Source of the DNA: DASQHW01 sp963837155 | Lineage (GTDB): Bacteria; Actinomycetota; Acidimicrobiia; IMCC26256; PALSA-610 | Length of the DNA: 64,000 nucleotides | Reading direction: 5' to 3' | Assembly (NCBI GenBank): GCA_963837155.1 | Contig: CAWIMB010000002.1 | Coordinates: forward strand, 3,410,001 to 3,474,000 | Part shown: in pieces, positions 27,901-36,610 of the stretch | Layout: each line of letters starts with the position of its first letter | Numbering within the stretch: position 1 is the stretch's first letter | Program-made: the position numbers and the translations under genes | Notes under the pieces: model-generated | What the model was told of the DNA's origin: nothing | The model's database searches: none | What the model saw: the letters and a program-made list of their open reading frames with translations, nothing else

Positions 27901-28707
27901 GTGGACATCGTCGATCTGTGGGTCAATATCGTTACCGAACAGCTCGCCGCGGACTTTGTTCGCCAGGAGGGTTACGAGGGCGTTCCCGGATACCTCGGCA
28001 GCAGTGGGACCGTCGGCGTCGAGGCCCTGCTCGCCACGATGGACGACCTCGGCGTCGCCACCGGCATCTTCACCGGCGGGCTCGACCGCAACACCGAGAA
28101 GTTGCTCGCGATCTGTGATGCCCACCCAGGCCGCTTCCTCGTGGCGGGCGGTGTCGGTGACCCGTCGCGCCCGGGACGTCAGGTGCGGCACATCCGTGAG
28201 CTCGCGCAGCACCCAGCGCTCTGCATGGTGCGCGTGATGCCGCTCGCGTCGCAGGTGCCCACGAACGACGCCCGCCACTACCCCGTGTACCAGGTATGCG
28301 AAGAGCTCGGTCTGCCGTGCGCGATCAACGCGGGGATCCCCGGACCTCGGGTTCGCTCCCGCGTGCAACACCCCGAGCTGCTCGAGGACGTGCTGATCGA
28401 TTTCCCCGATCTCGTGGTGATCGTCGCGCACATGGGGCATCCATACGAAGAGCTCCTCATGAACTACATGCGCAAGTGGCCGAACCTTTATCTCTCGTGC
28501 ACCGCGTACGCACCCCAGTACATGGACCCCAACCTCGTGCGGTTCATGAACAGCAAGACGTACCGGGGCCGGGTGCTCTGGGGCAGCGACGAGCCGTGGT
28601 TCCCGATGCGCCGCTCACTCGCGGAAGCACAAGCGTTACCGCTCGACGACGAGGCGATGGCCATGTTCCTCGGCGGCACCGCCCGCCGCCTGCTGGCGCC
28701 CCGCTGA
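27901..28707 (+). CDS. Amidohydrolase-2 family protein lacking the N-terminal metal motif
   Basis: 268 residues from the GTG at 27901. The TIM-barrel features VIVAHMGHPYEELL and RVLWGSDEPWFPMRRSLAEA are those of Amidohydro_2 decarboxylase/hydrolase proteins. The usual D-x-H near the start is replaced by DLWVNI, so one side of the metal site is missing. It may act with fewer ligands or be non-hydrolytic. It ends two bases before the convergent typA stop. Confidence 0.8.
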   Translation: MDIVDLWVNIVTEQLAADFVRQEGYEGVPGYLGSSGTVGVEALLATMDDLGVATGIFTGGLDRNTEKLLAICDAHPGRFLVAGGVGDPSRPGRQVRHIRELAQHPALCMVRVMPLASQVPTNDARHYPVYQVCEELGLPCAINAGIPGPRVRSRVQHPELLEDVLIDFPDLVVIVAHMGHPYEELLMNYMRKWPNLYLSCTAYAPQYMDPNLVRFMNSKTYRGRVLWGSDEPWFPMRRSLAEAQALPLDDEAMAMFLGGTARRLLAPR

Positions 28708-28709
28708 CG

Positions 28710-30542
28710 TCAGCTGCGTGGCGGCTTGAGCGCACTGCGGACGCGCGCCCGGTCGCTCGACGGCAGCATCACCTTGCGCAGTCGCACGTTCTTGGGCGTG
28801 ACCTCCGCGCACTCGTCCTCGGCGACGAACTCGAGTGCTTGCTCGAGCGACAGCGGGCGCGGTGGCACCAGCCGTACCAAGTCATCGGAGCCGGCGGCGC
28901 GCATGTTGGTGAGCTTCTTTTCCTTGGTCGGGTTCACGTCCATGTCGTCCGCACGCGCGTTCTCGCCGACGATCATCCCCTCGTAAACCTCGACGCCCGG
29001 GCCGACGAGCATGGCGCCCCGTTCCTGCAGGTTCATCAGCGCGTAGCCCGTCGTCGGGCCGCGACGATCGGCGACCATCGAGCCGCTGCGGCGCGTGCGC
29101 AGCTCGCCGAACCACGGTGCATAGCCGTCGAAGACGTGGTGCAACATGCCGGTGCCGCGCGTCTCGGTGAGGAACTCCGTGCGGAACCCGATGAGACCGC
29201 GCGCCGGTACCCGGAAGTCCATCCGGACCCAGCCAGTGCCGTGGTTGACCATCTGCTCCATGCGGCCCTTGCGCAACGCCAGGAGCTGGGTCACCACGCC
29301 GAGGTACTCCTCGGGGATGTCCACGCTCACCAGCTCGACCGGCTCGTGCACCTTGCCCTTGATCTCCTTCGTGACGACCTGCGGCTTGCCGACGGTCAGC
29401 TCGAAGCCCTCGCGGCGCATCGTCTCGACCAGCACCGCGAGTTGGAGCTCGCCGCGGCCCTGCACCTCCCACGTGTCGGGCCGCTCGGTCGGGAACACGC
29501 GCAACGACACGTTGCCGACGAGCTCTTGGCGCAGGCGCGACTCGACGAGACGAGCGGTGACCTTGCTGCCGTCCTGACCAGCGAGCGGCGAGGTGTTGAT
29601 GCCGATCGTCATCGACAGGCTCGGCTCGTCGACGACGAGCGGCGGGAGTGGGTGCGGGTCGTCGGCGGACGCAAGCGTCTCACCAATCGTGATGTCCGCG
29701 AAACCGGCGACGGCGATGATGTCGCCGGGTCCGGCTTGCTCGACCGGCACGCGATCGAGCGCGTCCGTCATGTACAGCTCGGAGAGCTTGGCGCGTTCGA
29801 TCGTGCCGTCGATCCGGCACCACGCGACCTGCTCGCCCTTGCGCACGTACCCGTTGCGCACGCGACAGAGCGCGAGCCGCCCGAGGTACGGCGACGCGTC
29901 GAGGTTCGTGACGAGCGCTTGGAACGAGTGGCCTTCCTCGTACTCCGGTGCCGGGATGCGCTCGAGCACCAGCTCGCACAACGGCTTGAGGTCGCTGCCC
30001 TCGACGCCCGGCTCGAGCGATGCCCACCCGGCGCGCGCGTTCGCGTACACGATCGGGAACTCGATCTGGTGCTCGTCAGCGCCGAGGTCGATGAAGAGGT
30101 CGTACACCTCGTCGACGACTTCGGTGATGCGGGCGTCGGGCCGGTCGACCTTGTTGACGACGAGGATGACCGGAAGGCGGGCCTCGAGCGTCTTGCGCAG
30201 GACGAAGCGGGTCTGTGGGAGGGGACCTTCGCTGGCGTCGACGAGCAGCAACACGCCGTCGACCATTGCGAGTGCTCGCTCGACCTCACCGCCGAAGTCG
30301 GCGTGGCCGGGCGTGTCGACGATGTTCAGCGTGACATCGCCGTAGCGCACCGCGGTGTTCTTGGCGAGGATCGTGATGCCCTTCTCGCGCTCGAGGTCGT
30401 TGGAGTCCATGACCCGCACGCCGACGTCCTGGTTCTCACGGAACGCGCCCGACTGCCACAACAGGGCGTCGACCAGCGTCGTCTTGCCGTGGTCGACGTG
30501 GGCAACGATCGCAAGGTTGCGCAGTTCTTCGCGCTTGGGCAT
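28710..30542 (-). CDS. typA: Translational GTPase TypA/BipA
   Basis: 610 residues, the expected full length. G1 AHVDHGKTTLVDALL, G3 DTPGHADFGGEVERAL, G4 NKVDRPDA and the C-terminal RGLIGFRTEFLTETRGTG and LQERGAMLVGPGVEVYEGMIVGE are characteristic of TypA. A ribosome-associated GTPase for assembly and stress adaptation. A long perfect hairpin lies just upstream of its start, separating it from the secreted-protein gene on the same strand. Confidence 0.97.
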   Translation of the reverse strand: MPKREELRNLAIVAHVDHGKTTLVDALLWQSGAFRENQDVGVRVMDSNDLEREKGITILAKNTAVRYGDVTLNIVDTPGHADFGGEVERALAMVDGVLLLVDASEGPLPQTRFVLRKTLEARLPVILVVNKVDRPDARITEVVDEVYDLFIDLGADEHQIEFPIVYANARAGWASLEPGVEGSDLKPLCELVLERIPAPEYEEGHSFQALVTNLDASPYLGRLALCRVRNGYVRKGEQVAWCRIDGTIERAKLSELYMTDALDRVPVEQAGPGDIIAVAGFADITIGETLASADDPHPLPPLVVDEPSLSMTIGINTSPLAGQDGSKVTARLVESRLRQELVGNVSLRVFPTERPDTWEVQGRGELQLAVLVETMRREGFELTVGKPQVVTKEIKGKVHEPVELVSVDIPEEYLGVVTQLLALRKGRMEQMVNHGTGWVRMDFRVPARGLIGFRTEFLTETRGTGMLHHVFDGYAPWFGELRTRRSGSMVADRRGPTTGYALMNLQERGAMLVGPGVEVYEGMIVGENARADDMDVNPTKEKKLTNMRAAGSDDLVRLVPPRPLSLEQALEFVAEDECAEVTPKNVRLRKVMLPSSDRARVRSALKPPRS

Positions 30543-30554
30543 CCGGACAGTCTA

Positions 30555-30599
30555 CGGGCGTGTGTGAGGGGGTCTGGTCGCCGCCCTCACACACGCCCG
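30555..30599 (-). terminator. 16-bp perfect hairpin between secreted-protein gene and typA
   Basis: Arms CGGGCGTGTGTGAGGG (30555-30570) and its exact complement (30584-30599) enclose a 13-base loop. It lies 9 bases after the upstream gene and 13 bases before typA on the same strand. It has no T run. It most likely ends the upstream transcript, or sits in the typA leader. Confidence 0.7.
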
Positions 30600-30607
30600 G
30601 TGGGGTC

Positions 30608-31135
30608 CTACGCGGCGCGGGAGATCTTGAACGGATTGTGCTTGGGGTGGGTTCCCGCGCTGCCGACCGAGATCTTGGCGGTCGGCACCTTGTGGCCGTT
30701 CGAGAGGAACCCGAACGTCAGCGACGGCGCGCAATTCGTGTTGAAGTCGAAGCCGTCGATGCGCCCGTAGTTGTTGAACCGGAACGCGATCGTGTGCTTG
30801 CCCGCGCCAACCTTGACGTGGTCGTTGCGTTCGAGCCCGACTGCCGTGACGTCGGTGAGCTCGCCACGTGTCCGGACGACACCGGAGAACACGCGGTCGT
30901 GTAGCGAGTTGTGCGTCACGCGTACGTGCCACCCGCTGGTGTCATGCCACACGGTCACTCCCGGACTACGGCCCGGCGCGCCTTCGGCGGACGCCGGCCA
31001 CGTGTCGGGCGCGCCGTCGGGGAGGCATGTCGTCGAGCTCGACGAGGAGCTTTCGGCGGCCACGGCGGCGGTCGCGGCGGTGCCGACCAGCATCGCTGCA
31101 ATGACGCCGGTTGCTGCAATCTTCTTGAGGTTCAT
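30608..31135 (-). CDS. Secreted protein, unknown function
   Basis: 175 residues. Signal peptide 1-27 (LKKIAATGVIAAMLVGTAATAAVA) with a probable cleavage after AVA, then a Ser-rich linker and a beta-rich domain containing VTVWHDTSGWHVRVTHNSLHDRVFSGVV. Preceded by GGAAGGA seven bases before the ATG, a good ribosome site. It does not match a family I can name. Exported to the cell surface or medium. Confidence 0.8.
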   Translation of the reverse strand: MNLKKIAATGVIAAMLVGTAATAAVAAESSSSSSTTCLPDGAPDTWPASAEGAPGRSPGVTVWHDTSGWHVRVTHNSLHDRVFSGVVRTRGELTDVTAVGLERNDHVKVGAGKHTIAFRFNNYGRIDGFDFNTNCAPSLTFGFLSNGHKVPTAKISVGSAGTHPKHNPFKISRAA

Positions 31136-31214
31136 CAGTGTCCTTCCGGGGGGTTGGGAAGCCCGTCGACACTGAGAATCGCCCTCCTTTGTGAGCAGAA
31201 CGCAAAGCCCGAGT

Positions 31215-31220
31215 TACGGT
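31215..31220 (+). promoter_or_regulatory. Leaderless-type -10 box
   Basis: TACGGT ends six bases before the ATG at 31227 of the sulfotransferase gene, with no ribosome-binding site. Confidence 0.4.
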
Positions 31221-31226
31221 CGGCCC

Positions 31227-31896
31227 ATGGCATTGGAGATCATCGGGCCGGGATTCGGCCGCACCGGCACGATGTCCTGCAAGGCGGCGTTCGAAACGCT
31301 CGGCTTCGGTCCCTGCTACCACATGCTCGAGGTGTACGCGAACGGGCACGTCGACGCGTGGACGCACGTGATCAATGGCGCGCCCCTCGAGATCGACAGC
31401 GTGTTCTCGGGCTACCGCTCCGCGGTTGATTGGCCGGCGTGCTCGTTCTGGAAGCAGCTGAAGGCCGAGAATCCCGCCGCCAAAGTTGTGCTCACGCGGC
31501 GCGATCCCGACGCCTGGTTCGAGAGCATGACCAACACAATCTTCGAAGCGCTGCGTGCGAAGAGCGACGACATACAGCTCATGCGCTTGCGCGTCGCGAC
31601 GCGCAAGCTCATCTTCGAGCAGACGTTTGGAAATGACCTCTCGCGCGACGCACGCCGTCCGCGTGCTGCAAACGCACGAGAACGACGTGATCGCGTCAGT
31701 GCCTGAATCTGAGCTCTTGGTGTTCGACGTGGCCGACGGCTGGCCGCCGTTGTGCGAGTTCCTCGACGTCCCAGTTCCCGATGTTCCGTTTCCTCGATCG
31801 AACTCAACCGCCGAGTTCCGAGTGTGGACGGGCCTCGATCAACCGGCGGGTGGCGTCCACACGCCGAGCACGCCAAAGTCGGGATCGGCGACGTAA
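31227..31896 (+). CDS. Sulfotransferase-family protein, frameshifted
   Basis: About 222 residues with a frame change near 31640. The N-terminal loop GPGFGRTGTMSCKAAFETLGFGPCYHM is the PAPS-binding segment of actinobacterial sulfotransferases; VVLTRRDPDAWFESM holds the 3'-phosphate-binding Arg and Ser region. After the shift the frame gives HAVRVLQTHENDVIASVP, LLVFDVADGWPPLCEFLDVPVPDVPFPRSNS. It overlaps the convergent VOC gene by ~58 bases, so a further indel near 31840 may hide the true stop. Transfers sulfate from PAPS to an unknown acceptor. Confidence 0.78.
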
Positions 31897-32210
31897 GCGA
31901 ACGTCAGTCCGTCGGGCATCTTCTCCGGCGGGTTGAGCACCTTGCCGCCGAGCTCCTCGACCTTGGCGCACGTCTCCGCGACATCGGTCACCTGCACGCA
32001 GATGATCGCCATCGGCGCTTGCCCCTCGATGAGCGGCGCGATGCCGCCGCCGATCGGCGCCTTGTCACCGAGGCCGATCAACGAATAGTCGGGAGCGGCG
32101 TCGCTGAATGTCCAGCCGAACACCTCGCCGTAGAACTCCTTCGCGCGTTCGGTGTCGGGTGAGTGCACCTCGAACCAGCTGACGGGGCTTGCAACTCGGG
32201 TCTTCGCCAT
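31839..32210 (-). CDS. VOC (glyoxalase/bleomycin-resistance) family protein
   Basis: 123 residues from the ATG at 32210, preceded by GGAGAT with seven bases of spacing. One VOC domain of two beta-alpha-beta-beta-beta units: SWFEVHSPDTERAKEFYGEVFGW and AICVQVTDVAETCAKVEELGGKVLNPPEKMPDG...FGVLGVW. Metal or substrate function unassigned; many such proteins accompany oxidoreductases. Confidence 0.88.
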   Translation of the reverse strand: MAKTRVASPVSWFEVHSPDTERAKEFYGEVFGWTFSDAAPDYSLIGLGDKAPIGGGIAPLIEGQAPMAIICVQVTDVAETCAKVEELGGKVLNPPEKMPDGLTFAYVADPDFGVLGVWTPPAG

Positions 32211-32297
32211 CGTGATCTCCTTCATCGGTGTGACGAGAACGATGACGGCCGCCGGCGACAACCCCCTGTCGGCGTTTCCAACTCTCTGCAGATGGCG

Positions 32298-32990
32298 CTA
32301 CTCGATCACGCGGCGGCCCTGGAGGTCGGGAAGCTCGAGCGGCGGGATGTCGCGCTCGGGCGCTCGCTCCCGAGTGAGGAACGCATCACGGATGCGGTCG
32401 ACCCGAAAGACCCGTACGTCGTCGCGGAGCCGGCACCACGCGCTCAGATACCAGTTGGGCGTGACGCCGATGACCGCCAACGGCTCGACGACGCGGTCGG
32501 TCTCGCGACCACTCTTGTCGACGTACCGCAAGCGCACCACGCGCCGGTCCATGATCGCCTCTTCGACTGCGCGCGGCACGGGCGGCGGCCGCTCGTCCGG
32601 CGGCGAGAACAACAGCACACGTCCGCCGAGCTCGCGCGCCGCCTCGACGTCCTTCTCGCTCATCGCCGCCATGATCTTCGTGAGCGCGGCGCGTGCCGAC
32701 GCCGCGAACGGAGACGTGGTGGTCGCGCTCAACGCCGCCGCGATCGCCGCTGCCTCGGCGGCGTTGAAGTTCACAGGCGGCAAGGTGCGCGCCGCGTCGA
32801 GCGCGTAGCCACCGCGCCGGCCGGTCTCGGCGTAGATCGGCACCCCGGCCTCCTGGAGCGCGAGCACATCGCGCTCGACGGTCCGCGTGGACACCTCGAA
32901 GCGTTCCGCGAGCCTCGACGCGCTGACGGCTCTCGGGCTGCGCGCCCGCAACTCTTCGACGATGGCGTACAGACGATCGGTGCGGTTCAT
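32298..32990 (-). CDS. YafY-type WYL-domain transcriptional regulator
   Basis: 230 residues from the ATG at 32990. HTH_11 DNA-binding domain at 1-60 (MNRTDRLYAIVEELRAR...LAERFEVSTRTVERDV), a linker, then a WYL domain at ~130-215 with NWYLSAWCRLRDDVRVFRVDRI. WYL domains sense nucleic acids or ligands in stress and DNA-damage regulation. Divergent from the serine hydrolase gene, which it may control. Confidence 0.92.
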   Translation of the reverse strand: MNRTDRLYAIVEELRARSPRAVSASRLAERFEVSTRTVERDVLALQEAGVPIYAETGRRGGYALDAARTLPPVNFNAAEAAAIAAALSATTTSPFAASARAALTKIMAAMSEKDVEAARELGGRVLLFSPPDERPPPVPRAVEEAIMDRRVVRLRYVDKSGRETDRVVEPLAVIGVTPNWYLSAWCRLRDDVRVFRVDRIRDAFLTRERAPERDIPPLELPDLQGRRVIE

Positions 32991-33037
32991 GCGCTCATCA
33001 TGTGAACCGAGCCTACGAGTCGTGTCAGCATGGCGAA

Positions 33038-34204
33038 ATGGCAGAAGGTTTCGGATGGGCAGCGCCCGGGTTCGAAGGCGTGCGTGACGCGTTCGAGAAC
33101 AACTTCGAGCAGGGCCGCGAGATCGGCGCCGCGTTCTCCGCGTACCACCGGGGCAAGAAAGTGGTCGACCTGTGGGGCGGCATCGCCGATCCCGACACGG
33201 GAGACCCCTGGGGCGAACACACGATGGCGCTCGTCTTCTCGACGACAAAGGGCGTGACTGCGATCTGCGCCAACCGGCTCGCCCAGGAGGGGGCGCTCGA
33301 CGTCGACGCGCCGGTTGCGAAGTACTGGCCGGAGTTCGCGGCGGGCGGGAAGAGTGAGATCCCGGTCTCGTACCTGTTGTCACACCAGGCGGGCCTGGCG
33401 TGGGTCGACGGTGACATGACGCTCGAGGAAGCACTGTCGTGGGATCCGGTGGTTGACGCGCTGGCGCGCCAGGTTCCGCATTGGGAGCCGGGCACGCAAC
33501 ACGGTTACCACGCGACGACGTACGGCTGGCTCGTCGGCGAGGTCATCAAGCGCGTCACCGGTAAGAGCGTTGGCACGTACTTTCGGAACGAGATCGCCGA
33601 GCCACTCGGCCTCGACTTCTGGATCGGGTTGCCGCCGTCGGAAGAGTCTCGTGTCGCGACGCTTGTCGGTGGACTCGCCGATATCGCCGGCGACGACAAT
33701 CCGCAGACCCGCGCGCTCATCAACCAGTTCATAGGCCCCGACACCATGCTCGGGAAGGCGTTGTATGCGCCGGCGGGCGTGTTCTCCGGCCGCGGCGTGT
33801 GGAACTCGCCTGCCGTGCACGCAGCCGAGATCCCCGCCGCGGGCGGCATCGGCGACGCGCGATCAATCGCGCGCATGTATGCGGCCTGCATCGGCGAAGT
33901 CGACGGCATTCGGCTGTTGAACGACGCGCAGCTGTCGCGAGCGACAACCCAGCTGACGTCGGGACCCAACAAGGTCTTGCTCGACATGGACATCCAGTTC
34001 GGCCTGGGATTCATGCTCCGTTCGGAGCTGATGCCGCTGCCCACGCACGCGTTCGGTCACTTCGGTGCCGGCGGCTCCGTCGGCTGGGCTGATCCCGACG
34101 CCGAATTCGCCTTCGGCTACGTGATGAACCGCATGGAGATGGGACTCACCGGCGACCGCCGCAGCTTCGACCTCACCGACGCCTGCTACGCCGCCGTTGC
34201 CTGA
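33038..34204 (+). CDS. Serine hydrolase, beta-lactamase class C/EstB family
   Basis: 388 residues from the ATG at 33038. The nucleophile motif SxxK is S68-T-T-K71 in LVFSTTKGV, a Tyr in HGYHATTYGWLVG supplies the YxN equivalent, and HFGAGGS near the C-terminus gives the HxG motif. No signal peptide, so a cytoplasmic esterase/transesterase rather than a secreted beta-lactamase. A strong rho-independent terminator follows the stop. Confidence 0.92.
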   Translation: MAEGFGWAAPGFEGVRDAFENNFEQGREIGAAFSAYHRGKKVVDLWGGIADPDTGDPWGEHTMALVFSTTKGVTAICANRLAQEGALDVDAPVAKYWPEFAAGGKSEIPVSYLLSHQAGLAWVDGDMTLEEALSWDPVVDALARQVPHWEPGTQHGYHATTYGWLVGEVIKRVTGKSVGTYFRNEIAEPLGLDFWIGLPPSEESRVATLVGGLADIAGDDNPQTRALINQFIGPDTMLGKALYAPAGVFSGRGVWNSPAVHAAEIPAAGGIGDARSIARMYAACIGEVDGIRLLNDAQLSRATTQLTSGPNKVLLDMDIQFGLGFMLRSELMPLPTHAFGHFGAGGSVGWADPDAEFAFGYVMNRMEMGLTGDRRSFDLTDACYAAVA

Positions 34205-34247
34205 GTCTGAGATGGGTGCCGCGCGCACCAACAGTTGGCAGCGTTTC

Positions 34248-34267
34248 CCGCGCATAGCGCGGTTTTT
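34248..34267 (+). terminator. Rho-independent terminator nested in a larger inverted repeat
   Basis: CCGCGC-ATA-GCGCGG followed by TTTTT, 44 bases after the serine hydrolase stop. It is enclosed by CCAACAGTTGGCAGC (34229) and GCTGCCAACAGTTGG (to 34282), which pair except for one A-A mismatch. Confidence 0.85.
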
Positions 34268-34293
34268 GCTGCCAACAGTTGGAGCGTTCTCGC

Positions 34294-34299
34294 TACCCT
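34294..34299 (+). promoter_or_regulatory. Leaderless-type -10 box
   Basis: TACCCT lies eight bases before the GTG at 34308 and downstream of a terminator, supporting an independent leaderless transcript for alkB. Confidence 0.5.
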
Positions 34300-34307
34300 C
34301 GCGAACA

Positions 34308-34943
34308 GTGACCGACGGACCCGCGATCGACGCCGACGCGCCCTGTGAGCGGCACGAGCTCGAAGGCGGCTCGTGGATCGAGATCCTGCGCGGCTGGTTG
34401 TGCGGCGCCGACGAGCTGTACGCGCACCTCGAGTCGACAGTCGACTGGGAACAAGGGCGCGTGTGGAGATACGAGCGATACAAGGAAGAGCCGCGGCTCG
34501 GCGCGGTTGGTTCTCTTCGCACTCCACATCACCCGGTGCTCGGTGAAGCCCAGAAGGCGATCCAGCGCCGTTACGACGTGCGCTTCGAAGGTTTCGGGCT
34601 GCAGTACTACCGCAACGCGCGTGACAGCGTTGCCATGCATCGTGATCGCGAGATGCGCTGGCTCGACGACACGGTGGTTGCGATCTTGACGACGGGAGCG
34701 CAACGGCCGTTCTTGGTGCAGCGGCGCAATACATACGACAGGGCGACGGCACGCGACCTGTCCCCTGCTTCGGGCGATCTCATGGTCTTCGGCGGCCGGT
34801 TCCAGGCTGACTATCTCCACGGTGTGCCAAAGGTGCGACACGCGGTACGCGGGCGCATCTCCGCGCAGTGGCGGTTCACGACCAAGCGGGGCCGGCCCGA
34901 CATGAACCCGGGCTACTACGCGCCCCGCGAATTCTCGAGGTGA
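34308..34943 (+). CDS. AlkB-like Fe(II)/2-oxoglutarate dioxygenase (DNA/RNA dealkylation)
   Basis: 211 residues from GTG 34308, placed after the terminator and the -10 box; an upstream ATG at 34197 would translate through the terminator and is rejected. Iron ligands are His111 and Asp113 in MHRDREMRW and His171 in YLHGVPKVRH; Arg183 and Arg189 (RISAQWRF) bind 2-oxoglutarate. ASGDLMVFGG is the strand of the AlkB core. It repairs alkylated bases by oxidation. Confidence 0.92.
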   Translation: MTDGPAIDADAPCERHELEGGSWIEILRGWLCGADELYAHLESTVDWEQGRVWRYERYKEEPRLGAVGSLRTPHHPVLGEAQKAIQRRYDVRFEGFGLQYYRNARDSVAMHRDREMRWLDDTVVAILTTGAQRPFLVQRRNTYDRATARDLSPASGDLMVFGGRFQADYLHGVPKVRHAVRGRISAQWRFTTKRGRPDMNPGYYAPREFSR

Positions 34944-34946
34944 TGC

Positions 34947-35301
34947 ATGAGCATTCCGGTCTCGCTCGATGAAGTGCGCGACGTCGTGTCGCGCCAAGCT
35001 CCCTTCGCCTACCTGCTCACCGTGACCGATGACGCGAGCGTCGCACGCGGTCGCGGTGACGGTGGCGATGGGTGACGGCGTCCTCTCGTGCGATGCCGGG
35101 AAAGGTTCGTGTGCGAACGCGTCCGCCCGCCCGAAGGTGTCGTTGTTGTGGCCGCCGGCGACGACCGGCGACTACTCACTGATCGTGGACGGGGAGGCTT
35201 CGGTCGACGGCTCGACGGTGAAGATCGTGCCGACTCGTGCGGTACGGCACCGTCCCGCCCCCGGCGGCAGCAACGACTGCGCCCCGATCGCGCTCGCCTG
35301 A
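34947..35301 (+). CDS. Pyridoxamine-5'-phosphate-oxidase-like (flavin-binding split barrel) protein, frameshifted
   Basis: About 117 residues if the frame is repaired near 35036. The first part MSIPVSLDEVRDVVSRQAPFAYLLTV is joined to VAVTVAMGDGVLSCDAGKGSCANASARPKVSLLWPP and then DYSLIVDGEASVDGSTVKIVPTRAVRHRP. This is the short split-barrel fold typical of F420- or heme-associated actinobacterial proteins. It begins four bases past the alkB stop, so both are probably co-transcribed. Confidence 0.7.
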
Positions 35302-35319
35302 GGAACTACGGCTCGCGGC

Positions 35320-35703
35320 TCAGAACAGGTCGACGGGGATCGTCGCGCCGCCTTCGGGCTTCACGTACAGCGTGGTGATCTCTGCTCGTACTGCAGGCGA
35401 GAACTCGCGCGACAACCGCGTGACGGGACCGGGCTCCATCGCGAGTGGCAACGCTTCGACCTCATCGGTTGCGGGTTCGAGCCCGGCATAGCGATAGCCC
35501 GTCTCGTCCTCGAGCTCCACCACCGCGATCGGCAAGGACTCGTCGTACGAGCCGGGCGCGCGCCGGAGCGCGTACTGCACGACGATCGCCTCGAGCCACA
35601 GCTCGACGCTGAGCACCAGGAGGTGTCGCCCGTCGGCGAGGGAACATCCCCGCCCGACCGCGATCACCCGGATCGCGTCCTCCTCGTACCAGTCACCGAA
35701 CAT
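35320..35703 (-). CDS. Hypothetical protein
   Basis: 127 residues: MFGDWYEEDAIRVIAVGRGCSL, then a strand-rich body LLVLSVELWLEAIVVQYAL and SLPIAVVELEDETGYRYAG. No signal peptide or membrane helix and no family I recognise. Composition is ordinary for the window. It follows the PhyH gene on the opposite... rather, it is the next gene downstream on the same strand, ten bases after the PhyH stop. Confidence 0.6.
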   Translation of the reverse strand: MFGDWYEEDAIRVIAVGRGCSLADGRHLLVLSVELWLEAIVVQYALRRAPGSYDESLPIAVVELEDETGYRYAGLEPATDEVEALPLAMEPGPVTRLSREFSPAVRAEITTLYVKPEGGATIPVDLF

Positions 35704-35713
35704 GGAGCGACGA

Positions 35714-36595
35714 TCAGCGGTCTTGCGAGAGATCGCCGGTCATGGGCCGCGTTCCCCGCCGCTCGCTGTCGCGATACGCGGTTTCGGCCATCCGCTCGCC
35801 GAACACGACCTCGCCCGGGCTGCGGCCGTCGATGTGACCCATGATCCCCTTATAGAGGCGGTAGCCGAGCAGTCCGAGCAAACGGTCGGAGAACCCGGAC
35901 GCTACCTCGGGCGGGATACCGAGGTACGGGTTCTGCTGCTGACGCACGAAGCCGGGGCAGTACTGCACGTTGACGCCGAGCCGCCACTCGTCAGCCGTCG
36001 TGTTGGCACCGCCCCCGTGCCAGAGCGAGCCATGGAAGATCATCACCGCGCCCGCGGGCATCTCGAGCGAGCGCACCTCGACATCGTCGAGCGCGCCCGG
36101 GGCATCGGCGCTCAGTGGGAAGCGATGGGAGCCGGGCACGAACGACGTGCCGCCGTTCGCGGCAGTGAACTCGGTCAGTGCCCACATGCTGGTCACCATC
36201 ATCGGTGCGTGGGGACGCTGCAGATGGCGCGACATCACGATGTCGTCACCGTGCATCGGCTGCGGATGCTCGCCCGGACCGATGTCGATGGCGGTCATGC
36301 CGCTCAGCAGACAACCGCGATCCAACAACTGCTCGACGATCGGCAACACGCTCGGGTGCACGGGCATCGCCTGGAACAGCGGATCCTTGGCGAGCAGGTT
36401 GTACATGCGCATCGTGGCATGGCCTTCGGCGGCGGTCTCCCGCGGCCGCACGTCCAGCTCGCGCTCGAGCCGGCGGATCGTGTCGCGCAGATCGCTGACC
36501 AGCGATGGCTCGATCGCATCCTCGATGATCGTGTAGCCGTCGGCGTCGATGCGCTCGAGATGGTCAAAAATCGAGGTCTCGGCGAGCGTCACCAT
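35714..36595 (-). CDS. Phytanoyl-CoA dioxygenase (PhyH) family protein
   Basis: 293 residues from the ATG at 36595. The double-stranded beta-helix iron site is PMHGDDIV (His-x-Asp), with the distal His in FHGSLWHGGGANTTADEWR, the Arg of which binds 2-oxoglutarate. The N-terminal part IDADGYTIIEDAIEPSLVSDLRDTI is typical. It hydroxylates an acyl or small organic substrate. Divergent from a GNAT gene 15 bases away. A second family member is at 56286. Confidence 0.9.
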   Translation of the reverse strand: MVTLAETSIFDHLERIDADGYTIIEDAIEPSLVSDLRDTIRRLERELDVRPRETAAEGHATMRMYNLLAKDPLFQAMPVHPSVLPIVEQLLDRGCLLSGMTAIDIGPGEHPQPMHGDDIVMSRHLQRPHAPMMVTSMWALTEFTAANGGTSFVPGSHRFPLSADAPGALDDVEVRSLEMPAGAVMIFHGSLWHGGGANTTADEWRLGVNVQYCPGFVRQQQNPYLGIPPEVASGFSDRLLGLLGYRLYKGIMGHIDGRSPGEVVFGERMAETAYRDSERRGTRPMTGDLSQDR

Positions 36596-36610
36596 GACAC
36601 CATCGCGGAC

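Noticed and set aside
28296..30770. 824-codon open frame on the plus strand antisense to typA
   Set aside because: typA on the other strand has every GTPase motif; the antisense translation shows no family features.
34197..34307. ATG start for alkB at 34197
   Set aside because: Translation would run through a T-tailed terminator; GTG 34308 has a -10 box at leaderless spacing.
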